The translations under genes and the position numbers were made by a program. The notes under the pieces are model-generated. The model made no database searches. It was not told the origin of the DNA and worked only from the letters and a program-made list of their open reading frames with translations. Positions 53,876 through 63,114 of a stretch of 64,000 bases of DNA are shown here, one piece after another. The DNA lies in NCBI RefSeq assembly GCF_051014445.1, contig NC_135137.1, forward strand, positions 22,941,501 through 23,005,500, read 5' to 3'. Numbering within the stretch: position 1 is the first letter of the stretch; each line of letters starts with the position of its first letter. Source of the stretch: Colletes latitarsis. Taxonomy: Eukaryota > Arthropoda > Insecta > Hymenoptera > Colletidae.

Positions 53876-54650
53876 TTACAAAGTAAGCACGAATGAGAGG
53901 TTGTAGCATGTGCGACTACCTGAGCTACCCGGGGACGGTTCGTACCTGCAACTGGCTGGTATTACGGTTTTTCGCATTGTACTTTTTCTAGGTATCGACA
54001 ATGTTTCTCTAAAACTCCGTTCATGTCGCGTAACGTCACGTCGCCTGTAATTCGTGATTGGTGTCGTTCCCATTCACGTTTCGTTGCTGAATCTAATTTT
54101 GTCGATACCAGGTAAATTATTATTGTGTCCCAATATTCTGTCCGTTCTCCTAAGGCCTTAATGGCTAATAAACTATTATTCACACCGTCCAGTAATCGTC
54201 GCAGTCCTGTACAAGATTCTTTTGCCACCGTCGGCAAGTCCCAAAGTGTCCGTATTTTTGTTCTCAAATCGACCCTTTAAAGCGTCCCATGCAATCAAAT
54301 AATTTGTGTCCGATATCCCCAACGTCTCAATCACCCTAGCCGCGTCACCCTTAATTGCGGAGTTCAAATAATGAAATTTCTCTATGTTGTTCAATGTACT
54401 GTTCGTATGGATTAATGACTCGAAAGTATCTCTAAATTTAATCCATGAACTATATGTCCCGTCGAAGGTTGGAAGTTCTATGGTGGGTAGCTTAACCTTC
54501 GACTGAATTTCAAAATTTGATTGAGACGTATTTGAAGCCATCCCAGTTGCAGATCCGACCCCTGGATGCTCCGGTTTTTGCCATTGCGAAATGATGTCTT
54601 CCGCAAGACCAACAGTTTCGCAATAGTCAAGTTCAAATTCATCGCGTACG
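53876..54650 (-). pseudogene. BEL J gag, main part
   Basis: FEIQSKVKLPTIELPTFDGT, YSSWIKFRDTFESLIHTNST and NNIEKFHYLNSAIKGDAARV are the conserved BEL gag (DUF1759) stretch (54541-54290). A frameshift near 54250 follows, then RTKIRTLWDLPTVAKESCTG and LIYLVSTKLDSATKREWERH. Knuckles follow at about 53890. It begins at the edge of element R; its N-terminus is at 57930-57713. Confidence 0.87.
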
Positions 54651-54654
54651 GTTT

Positions 54655-54764
54655 TGTGGCGTCGCCTCCCATGCTCGCCACCAGAGGGGTCACACTCTCA
54701 CAAGCGTTTCGTCCGGGCCTGCTAGTAGACTTAATCCGGTATCGTTAGCACTGGCAGGGGGGTA
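54655..54764 (+). repeat. Extra partial LTR plus purine tract of R
   Basis: The first 52 bp match the LTR start. Then TTTCGTCCGGGCCTGCTAGT, an inverse of LTR bases near 57611-57630, leads into the interior end (TTAATCCGG) and the purine tract. The full LTR at 54765 follows. The arrangement LTR-internal end-LTR-internal-LTR suggests a tandem copy collapsed by deletion. Confidence 0.7.
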
Positions 54765-55014
54765 ATGTGGCGTCGCCTCCCATGCTCGCCACCAGTGGGG
54801 TCGCGCTCTCACAAGCGCTCGACCGACATCTCAGTTGCTATATATACACTCCTCGAACGACTTCCCAATATCCCAGTCGTCTAAGGCAGGGCCTGCTAGA
54901 AAGCCTTACTGATGAGTCCACTAGTAGGCCCGGACGAAACGCGCTCCCTCCTTTCCTTTACCGTCGCCCTACTAATTCTCACGAGCTCCCACGCGGCAGC
55001 GAACCAGCGCCACA
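54765..55014 (+). repeat. 5' LTR of element R
   Basis: 250 bp with TATATATA near 54840. Ends TGTGGCG...GCGCCACA, followed by the primer-binding site. Confidence 0.88.
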
Positions 55015-55589
55015 AATTGGTGACACCCGACGGTGGATAGGACAACTAAGGATGCAGCTCGAGAATTTTCAGGAAAACGCAGACCGCAAGCAGCGTAGGA
55101 CGAAGGAGGCAGCGCCAGGACAACGTGTCTAAAAATCGTACTAGTAAAATAGCTCTTTCATAATCTCTCTCCTAAGGTGGCCTTTCAATCACTACTCAAT
55201 CGCTCGTCCTGACAAAATCTACCTATCGAGGCCGTCGTCTCCAGGAGAACATAGATTCGCAGGATTTGGAGCAGCAGCAAGCACCGCATAGTGAGGCCAC
55301 AGGTAGGACAGCAGCATATACGCTCGATGGCTTCAGCAACGCAAGGCACGAGGAAGACTCGCCGCGGCTGAATAACGCCAGACGATCAGAGAACGACCAC
55401 GCAGCAACAAAAAACACGCGCATATCCTACGGCGAAATAGAACCGAAATTCTAGGCCAGGATCGAAAAATCTCCAGAGATCGTCAATCGAGATAGAGGCG
55501 CTAGACGAAGACACGACGACGACAAGTCCAAGAGGAACGGAACATTGTAAATAGAAGAAAAATGTACATAGTATTCGATAAGTCCTGTA
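55015..55589 (+). other. Interior of element R, non-coding
   Basis: Starts with the primer-binding site. It has only short frames (a 62-codon one at 55266) rich in Glu, Gln and Arg, with no gag, protease or RT motif. A short gag-like remnant cannot be excluded. Confidence 0.5.
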
Positions 55590-55591
55590 TA

Positions 55592-57415
55592 CAGGGTGGG
55601 GCAGTAACTATTAGCACCTTAGATATCTTGGAAACTATAAGTTTCACAGAAATGTTTGCTAAAGTAAATTGCACAGTACGAAGGGCGCTATTGGGTGGCG
55701 ATAATAGATTTTTTGCAGGTGGAGGTACTTCGGACATTTGAAGGTCACATCCATTTTTTTAAATGGATCGGTATGTTTTTGCTTCCGTATCATGATAGAG
55801 GATCTTAAAACGAGTTCAACGACCTATTACACAAGGTCATTGAAGGTCATAGAAAGTAGAGAAAGGCGATAATACTTACGGTTTTGGTAGTAAATGAAAC
55901 ATACATATTGTCAACAGTAGAGGAATGTGTAATGCTTACCGTTTACTTCACTGAGAATAAACACTGCTTGAAGGACACTTTAATAGTTTGCAGAGTAAGA
56001 TAAACATCATAAGATTAGTATCGATAAATTGGTCAATCCGGCACGATGTATCCGTTTGAAGAGCAGGTTGATATGCTTCTTATTTATGGCGAATGCCAAC
56101 AAAATTCTGTAAGGGCGAAAAACTTGTATGCTGAACGATATCCACATTGGTCTCAGCCTTCGCGTCAAACATTTAAGAATGTGTATGATAAACTTAGGCA
56201 AACCGGTAGTTTAAGTGTTCGTAAAAGTGAACGCCAGAAACGAGTAATTAACGAAGAAATGGAAATCGGTGTGCTCGCTAGGGTGTCTAGAAATTCTCAT
56301 ATTAGTTCGCGACAAATTGAACGCGAATCTGGCATTAGTAGGAGGAGCGTACTTCGCATTTTGCACCGTCACAAATTTCATCCGTATCACGTTAGTCTTC
56401 ACCAAGAATTGCATGGGAACGACTTCATGAATCGCGTTGAGTTTTGTCAATGGGCTATACGTCAGATTCAAAACAATAAGCTTTTTTTAATACCGTCTTA
56501 TTTACTGATGAAGCAACATTCACAAATCACGGGAATGTTAATTTGCATAACATGCATTTATGGGCAGCGGAAAATCCACATTGGCTGCGACAGGTTGAAC
56601 ATCAAAAACAATGGTCTGTGAATGTATGGCGCGGTATCATAGGTGATAAAATTATTGGACCTTATTTTATCAATGGAAATTTGAATGGCAACGTCTATGC
56701 TAATTTTATTAAGGATACATTGGGTCTTTTGCTAGAAGAGTTACCTTTATTTACACGACAAACCATGTGGTATCAACATGATGGATGCCCAGCACATTAT
56801 TCATCGATTGCGCGAAGGGAACTCGATGAAAAATTTCGAAATCGTTGGATTGGACGCGACGGTCCAATATCATGGCCAGCTCGTTCACCAGACATAACAC
56901 CTTTAGATTTCTTTCTGTGGGGAACACTGAAAGAGAAAGTGTACAAAGAAGTAGCAACTACATCTCACGATATGCAACAGCGAATTATTGCAGCCTGTGC
57001 ATCAATAAGTTCTGACGCTGTAAGACTTGCAAGTCAATCAATCGTAAAAAGAATCCAACGGTGCATTGACAGTGATGGGCATCATTTCGAACACCTACTA
57101 TAAACATGTTTCATTTACTACCAAACCGTAAGTATTATCGCCTTTCTCTACTTTCTATGACCTTCAATGACCTTGTGTAATAGGTCGTTGAACACGTTTT
57201 AAGATCCTCTATCGTGATATGGAAGCAAAAACATACCGATCCATTTAAAAAAATGGATGTGACCTACAAATGTCCGAAGTACCTCCACCTACAAAAAACC
57301 TATTATCGCCACCCAATAGCGCCCTTCGTACTGTGCAATTTACTTTAGCAAACATTTCTGTGAAACTTATAGTTTCCAAGATATCTGAGGTGCTAATAGT
57401 TACTGCCCCACCCTG
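55592..57415 (+). mobile_element. DD41D mariner-type transposon in element R
   Basis: 1,824 bp starting CAGGGTGGGGCAGTAACTAT and ending in its inverse, with TA on each side (55590-55591 and 57416-57417). The inverted repeats are long, about 310 bp (55592-55905 and 57105-57415). The transposase is on the plus strand with a single frameshift. It interrupts element R just before its purine tract. Confidence 0.92.
56046..57103 (+). pseudogene. DD41D Tc1/mariner-type transposase, one frameshift
   Basis: ATG at 56046: MYPFEEQVDMLLIYGECQQN (a DUF4817-type helix-turn-helix), SVRAKNLYAERYPHWSQPSR, then a second one with SSRQIERESGISRRSVLRIL. A frameshift near 56490, in a T-run, moves reading into the frame with LFTDEATFTNHGN (first Asp), MWYQHDGCPAHYSS (second Asp) and SPDITPLDFFLWG (third residue Asp). 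Between the last two lie 41 residues. Total is about 350 codons, normal length. All three catalytic residues are present; only the frameshift appears to disable it. Confidence 0.9.
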
Positions 57416-57460
57416 TATAGTAGGCTTAATCCGGTATCATTAGCACTGGCAGGGGGGTAA

Positions 57461-57712
57461 TGTGGCGACGGCCCCCATGCTCGCCACCAGAGGGGTCACG
57501 CTCTCACAAGCGTTCGACCGACCTCTCAGTTGCTATATATACACTCTTCGAACGACTTCCCAATATCCCAGTCGTCTAAGGCAGGGCCTGCTAGAAAGCC
57601 TTACTGATGAGTCTACTAGCAGGCCCGGACGAAACGCGCCCCCTCCTTTCCTTTTCCTTCATCCTACTAATTCATTCGAGCAGCCCCCACGTCGCAGCGA
57701 AGCAGCGCCACA
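57461..57712 (+). repeat. 3' LTR of element R
   Basis: 252 bp, close to 54765-55014. It ends in GCGCCACA followed by gttt and BEL J gag codons. Confidence 0.88.
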
Positions 57713-57930
57713 GTTTCATGCGTGCTTTCGGCTTCGGTGGCTACTATACTCTCGATTTTCTGTTGTACCGAATCGAAACTCTCAAATATAGGCGTCGTTT
57801 TACCTAATCGTACTCTAAGGGCAGCAGGGCTGGATGTTTTATCGTACGAATCGACATAATTTTTAAAACGCGTCAAAGTTGCCCTGATCTTTCCACGTTC
57901 AAAAATGAGGTTCTTTAGTACGGGGTCCAT
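57713..57930 (-). pseudogene. BEL J gag N-terminus
   Basis: ATG at 57930: MDPVLKNLIFERGKIRATLT, RFKNYVDSYDKTSSPAALRV and EATESTH-like end (ATEAESTHET), then the R insertion. The next codons (VRDEFELDYCETVGLAEDII) are at 54650. 57931-58270 is the leader of BEL J and non-coding. Confidence 0.87.
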
Positions 57931-58291
57931 TGTCTCAACACAGGTCGAAAGAAATTAGAAAGGACTTACAGGTAATTAACGAGGTATACTCAGCACCGTG
58001 CGTCGTCCAGAGCCTTTCAATGTCCCAGGTGCGTCCGATACAGGTCAGGCGTTGGCTTTGGCGTCCCTAGTCCTTTGGGTGCGTTGGTAAGCGCCTGATG
58101 CCGTCTACCGAGCAGGTAGCTGTTGTCCGGTGTCAGCGTCCTTCTTCCAAACCGTTGTCCAGGTCAAGAGTGGTTTATGACTGCGTTGTAGTTCACAGGT
58201 GCACAAATTTCACTCGTTTTCGCGACCTTTAATGTTTGTTATATGTTCTTTGTCCGGTTCACTGATTCACCATCCGGCTCGAAGGACCAAA

Positions 58292-59614
58292 TGTAAACTC
58301 CGTAGGTGATTCGGGGAGTTAATTATGTAGCAATCAATATTTAATCGTGTTTTATCCGTGGTTGTCTATTTCGTTCGGATTTTGAAAATTGCACGTGGAG
58401 TGCCGACTAATAACTATGACTGCGAAGGACCACCCCTGTTGATCAGGGGACTAACCAAAATGCTGATTTGAAACTGGTTTATTCAAAATTAACAACTCCT
58501 GTTACACGTGATCGCTGACTCTAGTTGACTAGAATACTAACCGCGATGATAGTTGAAGAACTAAGAGCGCAAAATCACGGCGTTCAGCCGTTTTTAAGGG
58601 CTGGTTTCTTGCACCCCCCTTTTGCCAAAAAGTCGCCACTCGTGGCGGGGGTGCAGCGATGCCAGCGTAGCGTTGGCGTCCAAGGCGGAGGGTGCTACGT
58701 TTGGCAACTCCAGGGATTTTCCACCGCGTGCGTCAGTCCCTGGGCCCGTGTGCAAAACTATCGAGGAAAACAAGGGAGGCCCAGGTATACGAATCCGAGC
58801 ACGTGCGGGTCATCCGACAGTCCGCTGGAGTTGCAACCATTCGAGACTGCCTGCGCCGACCAAGTTTATGACACTTTGTTCCTTTGCTTACGAGACTCCA
58901 CGATATTTTGCCCATGCTGGCATTGACGAAAAACGCGGTCTGTGTCATAACCCTGGCCGACCCACCGAAGCCCAAACAAATCGATTTGCAAAAACAATTT
59001 ATTCAAACAATAACAATAACTATATCGATCACTTGTAAGGTGATCTAGTAATAGTCCAAATTTAAAGGTGAAATCCTTTACAATGTCCAAGATTAAAAGG
59101 TACAGTTCTTTTGTTCGCGTCCAGTGCGAAACCAAGTTCAAAGGTCCAAGTTCGTTGAGAATACAGCGAATTCTGATTTTGTCCCATGTCCCGTCCTGGA
59201 GGAAGACTCTGTATCTCCCTCTTATTGCCTCCTTGGAGGCGTCGATGTTCGGATTGGGCCTTGTCCTGCCCAATCCGAATTTTGGACAGTTTTTGGATTG
59301 TACAACGCCCACAGCCGGGTTTGTTTCATCTTGCAAATCAAGGTCTGCAGGACGTTGCACAATCCCTGGGTTATTTATTACCCTTCTTGTTCTTACGGTC
59401 CTAGTCCTGGTGGTCAACACGTGGGGGTTTGCGATACATCAATTGCCGTCGAGGGTGGTCTAACCGGGGACCGTTTCCAGAGAAATCTGAAACCGGCATC
59501 TGGCCAGACCTAGTCCTTTAGAAATTGCATGCAGTCCGTGAAAAATTGTAACTTCCTCAAAGACAGCACTATTCATTGTCGACTGCAGTGGAAACCCTTC
59601 ACGTGGTGCCAACA
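58292..59614 (-). repeat. 5' LTR of BEL J, enlarged by a solo LTR
   Basis: 687 bp of its own sequence, split at 58347 by 58348-58978. Same ends as 48716-49393. Followed by primer-binding site TTTGGTCCTTCGAGCCGG (58291-58274). Confidence 0.92.
58348..58978. repeat. Solo LTR inside the 5' LTR of BEL J
   Basis: 631 bp, TGTTTTATCC...CCCAAACA, perfect duplication aatcg (58343-58347 and 58979-58983). The uninterrupted site is seen in the partner LTR at about 48767-48772. Its family was not found elsewhere in the window. Confidence 0.93.
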
Positions 59615-59741
59615 GATACAAAAAATAAGAATGTGTGTTTTTAAATGCTCTTTATCGTATAAAAGTTTCATCCATGGATCACAACTCGTTCGATAGATAA
59701 TCGAAAAAAAGTGGGTGCGTACAACATTTTGTTATGCACTG

Positions 59742-60583
59742 TATAACTTTTTCCAAGCGACACACACCTACAATAAAGTTACACCTTGGAAACACAGAAC
59801 TGAAACAAGTCAATTTAATCAAGATTTTAGGTATGACTTTTGACGATAAACTAACCTGAAATGTCCATATATCCAATCTGAAAAGGGAATGTAACAATCG
59901 TCGAAACATTTTAAAAACACTATCAGCCAATACGTAGGGAGCAGACATGAAGGTCCTATTAAACACGTACAAAACAACCATCAGAAGCAAGTTAGACTAC
60001 GGATCTATCATTTATGACGCAGGAAAGGAATCTATATTAAAAAAACTGGATCTTATACATAGCACTACCCTGAGAATAATAACTGGAGCCTTTAGAACCA
60101 GTCCCATATTAAGCATTTTAAAAGAAGCAAACGAACCTCCGCTCAAATTCAAAAGAAAAACAAAGAAGTTTTTCAGACCGTTATATCATAAAATACAATA
60201 ATAAAAAACTGAGTCCCAAACCCTTTTATTATAGAGTCCACAAACTTGAAGAGGAACTCAACACAAAATTTTATCCTACTATTCCACGAAGAAAAACCGC
60301 AATACCACCATGGGTCATGCACCCCATCGAAGTAAACACAGACTTAACAGTATACAAAAAATCTGACACCAATCCTCTAATATTTCGTAACCTAACTACT
60401 GAAACTATAGACCGCTACAGAAACTATACCCATATCTATACTGACGGATCAAAAACTGAAACCGGCACGGGATATGCAGTTATCACCCCGGAATCCTCAC
60501 TTTCAACCAAATTAGCACCATGTACATCAATTTTTACGGCTGAAGCAATCGCCATCAACCATGCTATAAAAGCTCTTACATAA
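59742..60583 (+). pseudogene. LINE ORF2 RT end and start of RNase H
   Basis: ITFSKRHTPTIKLHLGNTEL, ILGMTFDDKLT, then after stops VLLNTYKTTIRSKLDYGSII, YDAGKESILKKLDLIHSTTL and RIITGAFRTSPILSILKEAN (the thumb region). After a frame change at about 60200 come TTETIDRYRNYTHIYTDGSK and FTAEAIAINHAIKAL, the RNase H start with catalytic Asp in YTDGSK and Glu in AEA. Interrupted by stops. Confidence 0.83.
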
Positions 60584-60880
60584 ACTCTTATATACACGCT
60601 ATTATTTTCAGTGATTCAATGAGCACTTTAGCAGCACTAACCAGCATACCATTGGATAATGACATCCTCCTCCAAATTCAGGAGACGAACCATCATATCA
60701 CAGAAAAGGGCAACAAAATAATACTCGCATGGATATCGGGACACGTAGGCATTCCAGGAAATGAAAAAGCCGACCAGATAGCAAAACAAGTAGCCAACTC
60801 ACCAACGAGCTACCAAAATATCCCCACCAAAGAGGATTTAATTAAAGAAATCAGAGTCAAGTTAAAATGCCAGGTAGCCT
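60584..60880 (+). pseudogene. LINE ORF2 RNase H, C-terminal half
   Basis: IIFSDSMSTLAALTSIPLDN (catalytic Asp in SDS), IILAWISGHVGIPGNEKADQ (HVGI and final Asp) and IAKQVANSPTSYQNIPTKED. Together with the preceding piece this is a full RNase H with one stop near 60585. The LINE sequence fades at about 60880; no poly(A) or zinc-finger tail is seen, so the 3' end is lost. Confidence 0.83.
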
Positions 60881-60899
60881 CCGCACGGCCAAATGGTGT

Positions 60900-61600
60900 G
60901 GGGAGAGCATATCTATAACAGTGTGGCGTAATTGATGGAAAAGGATATCCTCCGCCGTTCGGTATCACTGTCCGCAATGAATCTAAAAAATATTATATGG
61001 CTTTTGCAAGAAGCGTTTGATCAACCGCAGTATGATTTTGAATCTGCTATTAACGACGATAGGAGGACTTTTAGTTTTCAATTAGTAACTCTAATAAAAA
61101 ATTCAATTAATGATGCTTTCTTTGTAGAAACACATGAAACCTTAATTTTTGAAGATCAAAATGATATTTAAGGTTCTATTTTAATCAAAGATGACAACAT
61201 TTCTGATTTTGAAAGTGAAACATCTTCTAACTTACAGTTATTGTTAGACTCTTCCAAAGTTGATGAAGTCGATGATGAATATAGACGAAAAGTCATTGAA
61301 TATTGGAAATTAGGAGAAAAAAAATTAAATTCGAAAACATTCAAAGTAAATTTAAACGATTAAAATCAAAGCATCAGTTATATCGTTGGGAAGCTCAACT
61401 TGTAAAAGGTGGAACTAGGAATGAGAAATTGAAGAAAATTTCTGAATATGTTATATCCTAATTTCAAGAAGCAGTTGAAAAGTATTGGAATTGGGTGAAA
61501 AAGCTCTTTATAAGTAAAAGTGAAACTTTATTGAATGGTTCGGAAGGACGTCTTTGCTGTGTTAAAACTGAACAAGAAGTGAAGCGACGCTTAGATCCCC
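60900..61600 (+). pseudogene. Relic of a pogo-like transposase gene (tentative)
   Basis: Frames between 60932 and 61600, with frameshifts, include RRKVIEYWKLGEKK, KFKRLKSKHQLYRWEAQLVK and GGTRNEKLKKISEYVIS. This resembles the helix-turn-helix N-terminal domains of a pogo/CENP-B-like transposase group found in insects. The upstream part (EAFDQPQYDFESAINDDRRT) is not recognised. No catalytic domain remains. Confidence 0.4.
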
Positions 61601-61605
61601 TAAAA

Positions 61606-62410
61606 CAGGCATGTCAAACACGCGGCCCGCTGAGACTTTTCAAAAATTTTTAAATATCAAGCTTTGACACTTGAAGTTGGAAAGTATGAACTTTTTGATT
61701 GATACTGGGCGGCGCGTGTGGTGCGCGATAGTTTGGGACACTGCGTGCTGGCGCGAGGTGTCAAATGAAAAGCGGCAGCTGAAACCGAACGGAAATAAAA
61801 CACAAGACGATCAGAAACATGATAGAACGCACAGCGATCTAATCCAACACACGACACATGTTTGTACAAGTCATCACAAAGTGCAGTGTTTGCTCAAATG
61901 TTTGCGAATGATATTTTGAACTCTAAGGTGGATTTTGGTTTTTATTCATATTAAACTAAAAAGTTATTTAATAAAAATATAATCAAACTTCAAGAACAAT
62001 GAGTAAGAAAAGATCAATTGAAGAGGAACATCGTAATTTTCAAGAAAAATGGGAACTGCAATATTTTTGTGTCCAAAACGAGAATAAAATATTGTCTGAT
62101 ATGTAAAAACTCTATTTCAGTTGCTAAGGAATATAATCTTAAAAGGCACTATGATACAAACCATAAAACGAACTATAACCAATACGTTGCAAAACTTCGT
62201 GAAGACAAATTGTCGGAATTGAAATCAATTCTTCAAAAACAATAAAGTGTGTTCACTAAATCTGTTGAAGACAATACAGCTGCTGTAAAAGTTAGTTATA
62301 TATTATCACATTTAATCGCAAGCAGATTGAAACCATTTACTGAAAGGGAATTTATTAGTGAATGCTTAATTAAAGCGGCGGAATTATTATGTCCAGTATT
62401 GGATTCTTCA
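61606..62410 (+). mobile_element. hAT (SPIN/Charlie-like) element, 5' part
   Basis: Begins CAGGCATGTCAAACACGCGG, followed by CCCGC, which is the conserved 5' end of the hAT group that includes SPIN/Charlie elements. About 390 bp later a transposase N-terminus starts. The element is cut at about 62410 by copia K, so the catalytic part and far end are missing. Confidence 0.65.
61999..62400 (+). pseudogene. hAT transposase N-terminus (BED finger)
   Basis: ATG at 61999: MSKKRSIEEEHRNFQEKWEL; a frameshift near 62060; then a BED-type zinc finger CLICKNSISVAKEYNLKRHY with DTNHK. Next, after a stop near 62245, come SYILSHLIASRLKPFTEREF and CLIKAAELLCP. This order matches transposases that gave rise to GTF2IRD2-like proteins. 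It ends at copia K. Confidence 0.68.
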
Positions 62411-62885
62411 AGCGTTGCTTCTTCTTTGGTTGTGGCCGTCTTCGACCTTGAGAAGTCATGTGTATTGTTTTTTCTCTCAGATCCTCTCTAGCCTCTTCAT
62501 AATCTGAATTCTCCGATCTTCGTGAGTCGTCTGATTCGTCATCTTCTAGGATAATTTCACGCTGATATTCCTTCTCTTCATGTGTTGAATCTTCATTTAT
62601 ATTTAACCAGACCTTTTCCGCGTTTTGATCTTCTTTTATTCGTTTTTCTTTTTCTTGAAATTTGACATCCCTCGCCAGTACAATCTGTTTTTATCTTCAT
62701 CCCATAGTCTATAACCATTAGGGGCATATCCTACCATCCTATATTTTTTACTTCTTTCATCTAACTTTTTTAATGGTCGTAGAACATTGGCATAAGCTGT
62801 ACACCCAAACAGTCTTATATTACTCAGTTGCGGTTTCTCTCCATACCATTTCTCTAAAGGGGTAGTATTTGAGGTGGTTGCGTGT
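62410..62885 (-). pseudogene. Copia K integrase C-terminus and linker
   Basis: Minus strand: ATTSNTTPLEKWYGEKPQLS, NIRLFGCTAYANVLRPLKKL and MVGYAPNGYRLWDEDKNRLY, then an acidic linker at 62640-62410 (EIILEDDESDDSRRSENSD). This is the end of a copia integrase before RT. Both ends are abrupt: hAT sequence on the left, an unidentified AT-rich segment on the right. Confidence 0.78.
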
Positions 62886-63114
62886 TGGGATAAAATAAGT
62901 ATTAAATAAATCGCCATAGTTCGCCCTGAGTTTCTTTATTTTGTGTTGTCCACTCTAAGTCGTGGCGAAGACTGACTCTTACAATTTTCCGTTTTCCCTC
63001 GAACTGTTTGCAGCCTCCTAATTGGTTGAACCGATCTGTCAAAGTTAACCAATTAGGCATTTTGCAATTCCGAAGTCGCCGCCTACTCCTTGCGCCCTTG
63101 ACGCGCTTTTTTAT
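62886..63114. other. Unidentified segment between copia K and gypsy N
   Basis: The open frame here continues from gypsy N RT but has no RT motifs after IPHIEE, so it is foreign. It contains an inverted pair CCTAATTGGTT...AACCAATTAGG (63016-63059) and begins TGTTGGGATAAAATAAG. It may be LTR sequence, but no duplication was found. Confidence 0.35.

Larger units (their letters stand above)
54655..57712 (+). mobile_element. Small non-coding LTR retrotransposon R (TRIM-like), in BEL J gag
   Basis: Full LTRs of about 250 bp at 54765-55014 and 57461-57712 (TGTGGCG...GCGCCACA), plus a partial extra LTR at 54655-54710. Outer flanks are gttt (54651-54654 and 57713-57716). After the 5' LTR comes the primer-binding site TTGGTGACACCCGACGG; before the 3' LTR comes a purine tract GGCAGGGGGGTAA. 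The interior (about 620 bp without the DD41D element) encodes no retroelement protein. Plus orientation, opposite to the coding LTR elements. Confidence 0.88.
48716..59614 (-). mobile_element. BEL/Pao retrotransposon J, with both LTRs
   Basis: The 3' LTR (48716-49393) and 5' LTR (58292-59614, enlarged by a solo LTR) are flanked by perfect gatac (48711-48715 and 59615-59619). The primer-binding site TTTGGTCCTTCGAGCCGG follows the 5' LTR. Gag, protease, RT, RNase H and integrase are present in BEL order. It is inserted in the right TIR of the Tc1. Gag is split by element R. Confidence 0.93.
47275..59741 (-). mobile_element. Tc1-type transposon in the LINE, host of BEL J
   Basis: Starts and ends CAGTGC...GCACTG with TA on each side (47273-47274 and 59742-59743). 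Inverted repeats are about 200 bp: 47275-47480, and 48640-48715 plus 59615-59741. The right one is split by BEL J. The transposase lies on the minus strand and is intact. Without BEL J the element is about 1.6 kb. LINE codons resume across it (TKY to ITFSKR). Confidence 0.9.
42496..60880 (+). mobile_element. I-type LINE on the plus strand, split by three insertions
   Basis: ORF1 (42496-43793), then ORF2 endonuclease, RT and RNase H are read in order at 43998-45520, 46095-46396, 46912-47274 and 59742-60880. Gaps are two solo LTRs and a Tc1 element carrying BEL J; the RT frame resumes after each. An RNase H domain after RT points to the I group, not Jockey. Many stops show it is old. Confidence 0.85.

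Noticed and set aside
54767..57807. Similar ORFs at 54767-55132 and 57462-57791 (MASPPMLAT / MATAPMLAT)
   Set aside because: Both lie in the LTRs of element R and run out into unrelated flanks.
48856..59513. Pairs of ORFs of about 130 codons at 48856-49292 and 59068-59513
   Set aside because: They lie inside the two LTRs of BEL J and are duplicated only because the LTRs are; codons show no conserved domain.
61657..61919. Two overlapping ORFs of 70-82 codons in the hAT 5' region
   Set aside because: They lie in the non-coding 5' region of the hAT element on both strands and have no motif.
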